Below, piece by piece: positions 52,064 through 61,291 of a DNA stretch of 64,000 nt; within the stretch, counting starts at the first letter, position 1, and every line of letters begins with the position of its first letter. This DNA is from Acrasis kona. Lineage: Eukaryota > Heterolobosea > Eutetramitea > Acrasida > Acrasidae. Made by a program: the position numbers and the translations under genes. The stretch lies in contig JAOPGA020001603.1 in assembly GCA_026419775.2 (NCBI GenBank), forward strand, positions 1-64,000, read 5' to 3'. The notes under the pieces are model-generated. The model ran no database searches. It worked only from the letters and a program-made list of their open reading frames with translations, and was not told where the DNA came from.

Positions 52064-52276
52064 TTATGGACCGATGATGGGTGTGATGTAACAAGAACGA
52101 TGCTTGGCGTCTAGGAAGAAAATTTCGTTTCCAAAGATATTGTTCACATTCTCAGCGCCGAATGTTATTATTGACCCCTCAAAGAGTACAAACCACAACG
52201 TTGAATCATCGACGTTGTCGCTCCGTGAAAGCCGACTCAGAGTAGATAATTTGTGAGCTCTCACTACCTCTTCCAC
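52064..52276 (-). CDS. hypothetical exon or small ORF
   Basis: About 70 codons with protein-like composition (STLWFVLFEGSIITFGAE, SCYITPIIGP). No ATG at its start; a second overlapping frame to the right has an ATG but ends inside. It may be the last exon of an unplaced gene. Low confidence. Confidence 0.3.
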   Translation of the reverse strand: MEEVVRAHKLSTLSRLSRSDNVDDSTLWFVLFEGSIITFGAENVNNIFGNEIFFLDAKHRSCYITPIIGP

Positions 52277-52459
52277 TTTGACTCATAAGAATCAAAATCA
52301 TGAAAACATGAGTATGGAATCCAAAAAGGAACTTTATATACACATTGAAACTAATAGGGCTTGTAACTACATGAGAGTGATTTTGGAGATCATTCTCATT
52401 GCCACCAACTTTATAACTTTTATTTCTAAAGATGGATCCGATCGTTTTGAGCAGCACTA

Positions 52460-53561
52460 AAGCTGAGAGACTGAGTTTTATCTCTTATCAGTTCTATTGG
52501 CTAATCACATTGTATCCGGGTTATCACATTGTGAAGTGCCAAGTCCTCAAGCAGTAACTTCGATATGACCTGGCCACAACAAAGTTCATCATGATTTAAG
52601 TCAAAAGAGTAGCAGATGTAGATCAGAAACATGAGCAAGTACCGCCACGCAGCAATCGTTTATTAAACATGATCCAAACTGATTTCGACCTTTCGAATCT
52701 TCATTGTTTTATGCTTATCTTCACATCTAATCTTCATTTTGTATTTCTTGACAGCAGTTGAGGTCTAAATTTCATGAAGTTATGTGCCGTTATTTGCCAA
52801 CCCGTTGTTCTTAAGTGTAACACTGGAGAGAATAAGTTTGTATCGGTATGAACTGAGTTTTTAAATAAAGAATGACGCCCCACATCATTCTGTGTGTACC
52901 TCCAAGATGTGTTTCTCAGTTGTCGATGTTGTTGTGTTTCACTTAACTTTGTTTGATTGGTTGATGGTTAATGGCGGTCAAAATGTAGCTGGTCATAATT
53001 AGATGTGTTACAAAGACATCTTTTACAACAAACCTTGCACATAACTTAAAAACTGAACACTGAACATTAAATACGTTTAAAATAAACATTTAGAGTTTGA
53101 CATTTATTTTCGATCTCATTAAGACTCACTCCCCTTTAATCCCTCTTCCCACATGTCGACCAGAACTCTGGTTCCACTCAAAAGTCCGCAAAATGAGTCG
53201 TGCTCTAGTTGCCCCAATGGGAGTACAGATTCAGATTTACCTCTCCCCGCTTCCTCTGCCTGTCATCGAATACTTATCCTCCGCGCGAGTTATCTTTCAT
53301 TTTGTAATGGGTGCAATGTCAAGTTAATTTAATCATAAACAGTTTACAAGTTCTAAAAAGTCATCCAAAAACGTTTTGGGTACAGGCTGCTCCATTTGGG
53401 CTAGGTCGTCCAATAGAAATGAGAGAATCAAAATTGATAAGATCTCTACTAGTATCACCTTCTTTTTGGAGCTTCTTTTGGTCTCTAGATTCTTTTTGGA
53501 ATCTCACCCTTCCTTTTCTAATATTCAGAGTTGTCAACCTTACCTATATAAAAAAATAATT
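52460..53561. other. intergenic, about 1.1 kb
   Basis: No feature supported. Short frames near the right end lack motifs and overlap the promoter of the receiver gene. Confidence 0.4.
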
Positions 53562-54014
53562 ATGGACATTAACCAAGACATCGTAAGGTCTCGCCTTGAA
53601 GTACGTAGGTCCAGTATATTGGACCTGGTAGACGTATCAGATGAGCAAGAAGTCGTTATTGTGGACAATTTCGCAATCGGCATTGAAGTTATGTCAAAGC
53701 TGCTGCTATCCAAAGGCTATAAGGTCACTACGCTTTGCAATGCAGACGCCTTAATGGACTTTTTCAACGAGCGCTACTATGAGTTTAAATTACTAGGCAA
53801 GCTACCAATCCTTATTGTAGAGAGTGATTTGGTCCAGATGTCAGGGTTTGACGCCACTAAGCAAGTAAAGGAGAGCTTCCCTGAAATTAAGGTAATAATG
53901 TTAAGCTGTGATAACAATACACAATTAAACTCCTCATCACACTTCGTAGACCGTTTCTTGACAAAGCCTGTGTTCTCAAACGAAGTGGACGCCGCGATAA
54001 AAGCACTTTTGTAA
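53562..54014 (+). CDS. receiver-domain (CheY-like) protein with Glu at the phospho-acceptor site
   Basis: 150 aa. The receiver fold is clear: VVIVDNFA (only one of the two usual metal-binding acids), LPILIVESDLVQMSGFDA, VIMLSCDN and DRFLTKPV with the conserved Lys. Aligning MSG to the usual MDG puts Glu where the phosphorylated Asp should be. No kinase or output domain is attached. It could be a pseudo-receiver locked in an active-like state. A short N-terminal helix (RSRLEVRRSSILD) precedes it. Confidence 0.8.
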   Translation: MDINQDIVRSRLEVRRSSILDLVDVSDEQEVVIVDNFAIGIEVMSKLLLSKGYKVTTLCNADALMDFFNERYYEFKLLGKLPILIVESDLVQMSGFDATKQVKESFPEIKVIMLSCDNNTQLNSSSHFVDRFLTKPVFSNEVDAAIKALL

Positions 54015-54323
54015 TAAAATGTACATTATTTGTTCATAATTCATGCTCAATTATCATCTTCAAAGTTCAAGGTACGGTCCAATTTACTTACTGTGAAAAG
54101 CCCTCTTGTCTTTATTAAGTGAGTATGGATAATTATTTGCAAAGCATACATCTGATTTGAACGTTGGAAGACTTGTATTTATTTACATTATTAATTAATG
54201 GTTGTACGAGAGGAGCTCCTTGTCCTATCAAATAAATACAAGTCTTCATGTTTGATGGATCTTGTCATCCAATTGACGTTGGCGTCCCTTGCTCTCTGAT
54301 CAACCAATAACCACTTGTCGGAA

Positions 54324-54746
54324 ATGAAGCTCCGCATCCACATAGCAGGCTTAAACCGAGTGACTTGCAATCATTGCGAGAACATATTTACTTTCAATGA
54401 GTACAGTATGAAGGAAGAAATTATATGCCCAAGCTGTCGCAAAGTAGTGCCAAACGAGAATGCACTCTCCCACAGGACCATCGAAGTACAACCACAAGAC
54501 ACAGTATCCCAACTAAAGCAGAAGATGAGGGAAATATACGACTGCGACACGAAGACACAAAACCTGATACTCTTAAACACAACATTTGAACATTTTCAAG
54601 ACATCGATGACTACTCCGACAACTCTGATTCCACCGACTCTGGGGACGAGAAGCCCAAAGCAAAAGAACTTGATGATAACAGTATGACACTAGAACAGTA
54701 TGGTATTAAAGATGGAGACCAAATTGTAGACGTTATTGAAAAATAA
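54324..54746 (+). CDS. ubiquitin-like fold protein with an inserted zinc ribbon
   Basis: 140 aa. A first strand MKLRIHIAG is followed by C15..C18 and C35..C38 (TCNHCEN, ICPSCRK), a zinc ribbon, then the rest of a beta-grasp: TVSQLKQKMREIYDC helix and the closing TLEQYGIKDGDQIVDVIEK. An acidic Asp/Ser loop sits before the last part. The C-terminus has no GG, so it is not a conjugating ubiquitin. This layout is unusual; the split of the fold by a metal site is my reading. Confidence 0.75.
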   Translation: MKLRIHIAGLNRVTCNHCENIFTFNEYSMKEEIICPSCRKVVPNENALSHRTIEVQPQDTVSQLKQKMREIYDCDTKTQNLILLNTTFEHFQDIDDYSDNSDSTDSGDEKPKAKELDDNSMTLEQYGIKDGDQIVDVIEK

Positions 54747-54928
54747 AATAATTATTTATTTGTATAATGTTTGTCATGTATTTAACTCCATACCATATTC
54801 TTCCAAATGAAATCTAGGCTAGAATTCACCTTGTCTCATTCTCAGAAAGGTTAAAGATATTACATTTCTTCAAAGATGCATATCCCCTTACAAACCACAC
54901 AAAATAAACAAGTGACAAACTCGATATT

Positions 54929-56461
54929 ATGATCAAGTTTAAAATTAAGTCTTCATATAGGTTGTTATACAAGCACACTGGATATACGCGATACAGACTT
55001 TTCAGCTCGACCGCCCCAAATTTAAATCAACAAAATCCTCCTGAAAACGCTGACGTTACGCAATCTACGCAAACCATCAACAACGTTGCACAGCAAGCAA
55101 ACGTTATAACAGAGTACAAAAAGCCAGTGGACAAGGAGCGCATTAAAAAATTTTTAGACGCCATGGAAAAGTACAAATATGTTACCTCTGTAATATTAAT
55201 CTCGTGTTTGACTGCCACTGGAATGTTATTATATTGGTTGGATGAACGCTTCTTTAAACATGTCGGAGACAAATCCTCCGCTGTTTTTTTAGGTGTTAAG
55301 CGCACAGTACCCAAAAATTTAATAAAGCAACGTGAAGAAGAAACAAGCATCAGAGATTTGATATTTGAGATGGACGCTGGCGAAATTCTTGTTGTGGTTG
55401 GCGCCCACGAATGTGGAAAGTCTATTTTATTAGAAAATACACTGTCAAAAGACTATGACTTTCGTGTCTGCCACATTAAAATGGCGCAGATCAATGATAC
55501 AAAATCATTTGCCGAAGCTTTAAGACAGGCCCTGAGTGCTAGTGAAAGCGTAGAGCGCTTCCTCCTAAATACCATATTCACGAAAAGAGAAGAGTTGGCC
55601 AAACAACACCAAATGTCAAACTCAGATCCTGTCACAAAAACATTAAAAGAGTTTTCAGAAAATGTTAGCAACCCATCTCACATGCTTAATATAGATTTTC
55701 TTAACGGAAAAAATCCTAACAGACAAACTGTACTTTTCATTGATGACTTTGATGCACTTCTTCCAGTATTGAACACGTCCGAAGATAAGGAATTACGAAG
55801 TAAGTTGATAGCGCTGTTTCAAATCGTTGGTAGGGCGCACGGCGTAAAAATTGTATTGTGTTCTTCGTTAGGAGAAGTTAATAAATTGATGGCGGCAGGG
55901 AAAGCAGAATCCATGACCAGATATTATTTTGTAAACGGACTGGCCAACTTGAATCAGGTTCATGACACTTTCCAATTCTTATTGTCGTCTCGAAATAAAG
56001 AAGTGAGCGAGGATCAAGTGCACGAACTTATTAAAGCAGCGTATCCCATCATCGGAGGCGACATTTTAATGTGGAGAGAGTTATCGCACAATCCAAGTAT
56101 AGATAGACTCAGTGGCTTACAAGAAAAAATGAACGATGCAATAAAAATGATTAAAGCTAGAAGAATGCCGAAAAGAGGCCTTTATGACGAACCTAAGTGG
56201 ACGGAAGATCATGTCAATCTAATCTTTGGTGAATTGCTATCAAAGAGTGCGGATGGTCTTCCTTGTCATGGTCTTCATAATTTTACAAACATTGGAGTTA
56301 ATGCATTTGATTTGGAGGAGAAGGGTGTTCCATGGTTGGCGTTAGAAAGCTTATGTTATTATAATGTTCTGTGCTATAATCCAGTATCACAACGTGTCAC
56401 ATTTTCTTCAAAGTTGATGGAACAACAAGCACTGTCTAGACCTGATTTGTGGCGTAAATAA
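54929..56461 (+). CDS. mitochondrial-type membrane P-loop ATPase (STAND/AAA-like)
   Basis: 510 aa. A basic, Ser/Thr-rich start looks like a mitochondrial presequence (MIKFKIKSSYRLLYKHTG). One membrane helix lies at about 84-104, then an ATPase: Walker A GAHECGKS (158-165), Walker B TVLFIDDFDAL (267-277) and sensor-like IVLCSSLGE. The C-terminal part looks helical. It resembles archaeal-type/STAND ATPases found in fungal and protist mitochondria. Role unknown. It lies in an intron-free block. Confidence 0.75.
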   Translation: MIKFKIKSSYRLLYKHTGYTRYRLFSSTAPNLNQQNPPENADVTQSTQTINNVAQQANVITEYKKPVDKERIKKFLDAMEKYKYVTSVILISCLTATGMLLYWLDERFFKHVGDKSSAVFLGVKRTVPKNLIKQREEETSIRDLIFEMDAGEILVVVGAHECGKSILLENTLSKDYDFRVCHIKMAQINDTKSFAEALRQALSASESVERFLLNTIFTKREELAKQHQMSNSDPVTKTLKEFSENVSNPSHMLNIDFLNGKNPNRQTVLFIDDFDALLPVLNTSEDKELRSKLIALFQIVGRAHGVKIVLCSSLGEVNKLMAAGKAESMTRYYFVNGLANLNQVHDTFQFLLSSRNKEVSEDQVHELIKAAYPIIGGDILMWRELSHNPSIDRLSGLQEKMNDAIKMIKARRMPKRGLYDEPKWTEDHVNLIFGELLSKSADGLPCHGLHNFTNIGVNAFDLEEKGVPWLALESLCYYNVLCYNPVSQRVTFSSKLMEQQALSRPDLWRK

Positions 56462-56498
56462 ATTTGTTTAACACTAAATCACTTTATTTGAATGAATT

Positions 56499-57100
56499 AC
56501 CAATCTCTCCACTTGATTGCCATTATTGATTTTGAAATGTTGGTGTTTGAGGTGATAAGAAGTTTGAATGATTGTTTGATGTAAAGACACGAGTTTGGTG
56601 TATGAGGTGTTGATCTTTGTTTGGTGTTGATTGAAGAATGTTGGAAGTTGGTGTCCTCGGGGAAAAGAAATTTAATTTTGTTGTAAGTAGATTTGAACTT
56701 GGTGTTGATGGTGTTGTAGTCACGCTTTTCTGTGGCGTTAAGATTGGCGCATGATGGTTGATATTATTTGATTTGTCCGTGGTTAGAATTTTTGCAGTCT
56801 GTGATGATTGATTCAGATTTAATGTCACAAATGTTTCCACCTAGACGGCGTTTCTTGTTTAGTTTGGTCATGTCAAATGTTGGTGTTCTAGGGTTTTTAG
56901 AGATTAATAATTTATATGATCTCTACATTTTATCATTGGCATCATCCTTCAACCGCCCAACCTGCAACTGTTTCTATATTTCTCCTATTGCTTCTAAATA
57001 TTTATTAACCCGCCACACTTAAATCCTCCGTGCCACCGCATGGGAAAATTCAACGTTGAGAGCACTGCCAATCTCTCCACTTGATTGCCATTATTAATTG
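56499..57100. repeat. 33-bp direct repeat (56499-56531 and 57068-57100)
   Basis: CCAATCTCTCCACTTGATTG plus CCATTATT occurs twice with one base difference, at the 3' border of the small minus-strand frame and again past it. It is a remnant of a local duplication. Confidence 0.85.
56523..56840 (-). CDS. Ser/Thr-Pro-rich disordered protein exon
   Basis: About 105 codons with many proline-directed sites: ILTPQK, FFSPRTPTSN, LQSTPNKD and FLSPQTPTF. No ATG starts the frame. Immediately upstream in another frame an ATG begins MTKLNKKRRLGG, containing RRLG, an RxL-type cyclin-docking pattern. I could not find a splice that joins them in frame, so the gene model is open. CDK-substrate or inhibitor is speculation. 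Confidence 0.4.
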   Translation of the reverse strand: METFVTLNLNQSSQTAKILTTDKSNNINHHAPILTPQKSVTTTPSTPSSNLLTTKLNFFSPRTPTSNILQSTPNKDQHLIHQTRVFTSNNHSNFLSPQTPTFQNQ

Positions 57101-57429
57101 TTCTTCCTCAATCGTGTTAATTAGGTGCTATTGAAAGCGGATACTACTTTTATCCCAGAAGTATGTACATGTATGACATCTGGTTCTTTGATTCTAAGTG
57201 ACCCATTAACAAATTAATGTCATCAGTCAGACTGAAAAGGATATATAATTATATAAAAATAAATTGGTCATCCAGATTTAGTTCACCGAGGTGAAGACGA
57301 GCCGAGGAACGTAAGTTAAAAAAATACAAATATAATATTTCGAACTATATCAGTGCCTTATTCTCTGCCAATTTGACGTTTGGAGGTCATGAAAACATTG
57401 GTTTCTCTTTCCTTCACATCCAATAAATA

Positions 57430-58935
57430 ATGGCAACAAACGAGAGACCTTTCAAAAGGGCGAAAATGTTTCATAACCACCCGTACTTGGCTTTAGATTT
57501 GATCACCCACATGCTACAGTATATTAACTCGGGCTCTGACGCACTAAATGTTATGCTTATCAACAAGTGGACTTGGATGACATTCAGCGACGAGTTGTGG
57601 TGGATGAGAATGGAAAAACATGTTTTCGCGCTAAATGATAATACATACAAAAGCCACTGTGGCAATCGAAGAAGATACTTTGAACGCATTCAAGCATACT
57701 CGAACCAATCAAAACATTTAATCATCCATCCAGATCGAGCACTTCTCAATTGCGAACTTACAGTCGACCCTTCAAAGCCACTTTTTGATACATTAACGAA
57801 GTATGCCTCGCTGTTGGAAATCCTACAGACAGGTGCGATAAAACCAATATCACATTTAATCGGCACCATCAAACAACCATTTTACGTCAACAGAATCAAC
57901 CGCTCAAACAACCAGAGGAACATTACTTGGTATACACAAAACGGCGAAAAGATTGAATTATCCTTAAGACAAAATGATTGCTTCAACATCAGAAAGGAAA
58001 ATGTAACTTTACAAGATTTCGAGATTGACATACTTTTGGACGCCTTTTCAAACTTGTTCAGCAAACCATTTGGGAATGATGCAGATCCATTCACCATAAG
58101 AAAGCATGTCATGAGCGTACTTCTACTCCATAGTTCCACGGAGGCTCTAACCGCGGCCACATTAAAATATATATCCAATAATAAATACAATAAAGAGACA
58201 CACAATGTGTTTAAAACTGGCTTTGGTATTGTAAAACTCTCCAATTATAGAAATACATCATCCACACAGATCAAGTATGAGAATGGTATTAGGAATGGAA
58301 GCTCGATAGAGTATTACGAAAATAATAAGCGATTAGAGTTTAACCATGTATTTGGTATAAGGCATGGACCCGCCACAGATTACCTCGCTGACGGTCGCAG
58401 GAGAGATTTCTTCTTTCGGAATGGATTAAGACACGGACCTGCCTCTCAATACCTACCCGATGGTGGCCGAATAGATTTTACCTACCAACATGGAACAAAA
58501 CAAGGAATCGCCACAAAATACTTTTATAATGGAGATCAAGTCAAGTACTACTATAACGATGATAAGCGGCAAGGGTCGGCCACTCTTTATTTCCTCAACG
58601 GCGATAGAGAGATTTATAATTATGTAGACGGTTTGAGGCAAGGACCTGCCATACATGAATATGCTGACGGAAGTAAATTAGATTTTTTGTACAAGGATAA
58701 TAAAGCAAATGGAACTGCAATACGTTATTTTGGCAATGGCGATAAGGAGCAATGCCTTTTTGTAAATGATAAGAAGCAAGGACAAGCAGTCCACTATTAC
58801 GCTGATGGTGACAGAGTAGACTTTATATACAAAGACGATAAGCCTAATGGGACAGCTACACATTACTTTGTGAACGGAGACCAAGCAACGTTCTCATACG
58901 TAAACGGCAAAGTAGATCAAATAAAAAAATATTGA
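57430..58935 (+). CDS. F-box-like protein with about nine MORN-variant repeats
   Basis: 501 aa, ATG at 57430. The N-terminal helices (LALDLITHMLQYI, LINKWTWMTFSDELWW) look F-box-like. After about residue 280, nine repeats of about 23 residues follow the pattern G...G.A..Y..DG (GIRHGPATDYL, GLRHGPASQYL, GTKQGIATKYF, and so on), the MORN_2 type. Such F-box/MORN pairs are known from amoebae and large viruses that infect them. Adaptor function with repeats for protein or lipid contact is inferred. Confidence 0.8.
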   Translation: MATNERPFKRAKMFHNHPYLALDLITHMLQYINSGSDALNVMLINKWTWMTFSDELWWMRMEKHVFALNDNTYKSHCGNRRRYFERIQAYSNQSKHLIIHPDRALLNCELTVDPSKPLFDTLTKYASLLEILQTGAIKPISHLIGTIKQPFYVNRINRSNNQRNITWYTQNGEKIELSLRQNDCFNIRKENVTLQDFEIDILLDAFSNLFSKPFGNDADPFTIRKHVMSVLLLHSSTEALTAATLKYISNNKYNKETHNVFKTGFGIVKLSNYRNTSSTQIKYENGIRNGSSIEYYENNKRLEFNHVFGIRHGPATDYLADGRRRDFFFRNGLRHGPASQYLPDGGRIDFTYQHGTKQGIATKYFYNGDQVKYYYNDDKRQGSATLYFLNGDREIYNYVDGLRQGPAIHEYADGSKLDFLYKDNKANGTAIRYFGNGDKEQCLFVNDKKQGQAVHYYADGDRVDFIYKDDKPNGTATHYFVNGDQATFSYVNGKVDQIKKY

Positions 58936-59027
58936 CACTTTATTTTGATTGACAGTTACAAGATTTTACAAAAACACATTTTATCCGTTACATAATTCCC
59001 AATATTTGATGTGTAAAATAAATAAGA

Positions 59028-59699
59028 ATGAGAAGACTGTTTCGGACCAACGTGATTGCCATTGAGGGAGTACATGGAAGTGGAAAGAGCTCCCTTTGTG
59101 AGTACATTAAGAAATTTCACTCTGAGCAGTTCTACGTTCTTGATGAGGCCTTCCTAAATGACACTACCCAAAGCGTTGAAAAATCTACACCGTTTCATCC
59201 ACAGTCACTAATTATGGAAACAATGTGGACTTGCAGGTATTTTGTATTTTTACACTTACACTCATGTTGAAGATGGTTCACAAGAATTTTAGAACACCGA
59301 GAAGCATCAAGGGGGAGAACAATTATAGTCGACAGAAGTCCTTATTCTGCCATGGCTTATGTGAGACCAAGTGAGCCTGGTAGAGACATTTTGAAACCTC
59401 TTATAAAAGACTCGTTGAGGGAGTTGAGGGAGAGTCATAATGTCAATTTGAAGACAATATACCTTCGTGTTCAAGACACCGATGTGTTGTATCGGAGAAT
59501 AACGGAGCGCCTGAATGAGGCTAGACAAGAGCTTAATGAAGGTTCGAAGCAACATTTGTTGAGTGTTCACAATTTTTATGAATCCATGATGTCAGATACA
59601 TGGGACTATGTCGTTTCTAATGAGCTTCAGGACATTACCAACCTTAACAAAGTATATGACGACTTCAACAAATGTCATTCGCTTGTTGCTTGTAAATAA
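59028..59699 (+). CDS. deoxynucleoside/thymidylate kinase-like protein
   Basis: 211 aa from exons 59028-59236 and 59273-59699 (intron 36 nt). P-loop EGVHGSGKSS (14-23), the DRSPYSA motif of deoxynucleoside kinases, and a LID RRITERL. It should phosphorylate a nucleoside or nucleotide with ATP for DNA precursor supply. Choice between dNK and dTMP kinase is open; the DRS motif favours dNK. Confidence 0.85.
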
Positions 59700-59828
59700 A
59701 GTTGGATTTGTAACGCAATTTTAATTAAGACTTCCTTCCAGACAAGATGTTTATTAGGTCCTTTTGTGTCCATCCCCAAGCTTGTGATGTATAATCTGGA
59801 CAAAAGTAGTAATCCGATTTGATGCCTA

Positions 59829-60149
59829 TTAAATCTCTGTGTAGGATGACTTTCTGTTTTTTACAATAGGTGTTGGATTTGGGACGTAGTAAATTATAGG
59901 TTCATCATCTCCCAAAAGTATATTCTCTTCGTCAACCATGTTCGGTATTCTTCAATCGTTAGTGAAATTTTGAACAACTCCTTACAGAAACAGGTCGACT
60001 ATACAACCCAAAAATAATACACCTAAGGTCAATAAAAATAATACTCCTGTTAGTGGTCTGTTTAAGTAAAATCTGTGTCCTCCAAATATACCAAGAAAGA
60101 ACCACAGAATATACGCGACAGCAATATCTTTTTGTGGCATTTGCATCAT
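59829..60149 (-). CDS. TM2-domain protein
   Basis: 94 aa from exons 59986-60149 and 59829-59949 (intron 36 nt). ATG at 60149 chosen as the first in the frame. KDIAVAYILWFFLGIFGGHR, FYLNRPLTG and the second helix ending DLFLIPNMV are the TM2 signature. A cytosolic tail follows. TM2 proteins are small two-pass membrane proteins of unclear role. It is divergent from the SPIN90-like gene. Confidence 0.92.
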
Positions 60150-60176
60150 GATTGTGAATGATTGTAAACAACAAAT
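60150..60176. promoter_or_regulatory. 27-bp gap between divergent start codons
   Basis: Start codons at 60149 (minus) and 60177 (plus) leave 27 bp. The transcription start sites must overlap or lie inside the partner's coding or leader sequence. Confidence 0.7.
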
Positions 60177-61217
60177 ATGCAGAAATCTTGGCGTGATTTT
60201 ACTCACCTAACTCATGATTTCATTCAGGACATACATGAATTTGTAACGAAAGCGGACGAAAAAGACTTGAAGATTTGTTTTGAAAGTGAAGGGTGTAAGG
60301 ATGCAATCCATTTGTTCACTTTATTTTCGGAAAAAGAGTATGATGTCGGGAACAAAGCAGATGTTATAGACGCATTACTCGAATCTCTTTGTATAATTTC
60401 TGACGTTTTGCCCTCGGTACGACAGACAGTTATAAATCAATCAAGAGTTATATCAGAGCTTTCATGTTGGATAAGGGAGCACTGTAGAAACGTACACGAT
60501 GAGCATTCGGAAAATATTTTGGTCGAGTACCTTGCACTACTTTTGTCACTTTTAAAAAATGAACCTGACCTGAGCCTAAGAGAAGACAACCACGACGCAT
60601 TCTATGTTATAGTTTCTGACCTCCTGGAATTATTCTCTAACCCTGATTCTGATCTTAATAGCAACGTGATGAAGTATGCCTGTGCGTGTCTAATTTTAGC
60701 TCCAGAATGTTGTGGGGACGACGTTGACAACTTTATAAACGAAAAGTATTTATCACACAAAGCTTATGGACCATTTATCGAATTGTTTCTGTCCATGTTT
60801 AACAGATCTGACTCAATAATATGCAGAAGTTCCTACCTCCACTTAATCGAAAGATTGGTGCTGATGCAGGGTTTAATACCTAGAACACATGTAATGTATA
60901 CAAATGACTTTTATTTGATTATAGACATTCTTTTACGAGAGATTCGCGACCTGTATTATTCTGGAGACATTGATAGAGTACTTTTACGTTACCTCAACAC
61001 TTTACTCATTCTAATTCAATCCTCCAAGTACTCCGCCAGAGACGTAACAGAGGCTTATAAATTCGATGAGATACAACAACTAATGAAATTTATACTAAAC
61101 GCCAACAGTGCAGGATCTTGGGAGGAAGATTATTTTTTCGACATTAAAGAGGGGTCAGATACAATTTTAAAAAGTGCAATAAGAGCAAGAGATATTTTAA
61201 AACGCAATAAAGCATAA
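60177..61217 (+). CDS. SPIN90/Ldb17-like Arp2/3 regulator
   Basis: 346 aa, single exon, all-helical (armadillo-like). The C-terminal block (THVMYTNDFYLIIDILLREI, then RDLYYSGDIDRVLLRYLN, ...KYSARDVTEAYKFDEIQ) matches the conserved leucine-rich domain of SPIN90/Ldb17/Dip1, which binds and activates Arp2/3 complex to make linear actin filaments. The SH3 and Pro-rich parts of animal SPIN90 are missing, as in yeast Dip1. An actin role at the cell cortex is inferred from the family. Confidence 0.82.
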   Translation: MQKSWRDFTHLTHDFIQDIHEFVTKADEKDLKICFESEGCKDAIHLFTLFSEKEYDVGNKADVIDALLESLCIISDVLPSVRQTVINQSRVISELSCWIREHCRNVHDEHSENILVEYLALLLSLLKNEPDLSLREDNHDAFYVIVSDLLELFSNPDSDLNSNVMKYACACLILAPECCGDDVDNFINEKYLSHKAYGPFIELFLSMFNRSDSIICRSSYLHLIERLVLMQGLIPRTHVMYTNDFYLIIDILLREIRDLYYSGDIDRVLLRYLNTLLILIQSSKYSARDVTEAYKFDEIQQLMKFILNANSAGSWEEDYFFDIKEGSDTILKSAIRARDILKRNKA

Positions 61218-61291
61218 TAGTTTCTTTCCTATCAACTTCGCTGCCAACACAATTCTCAAAAAAACAACAGTTGACCAAAATGTATTTTATT

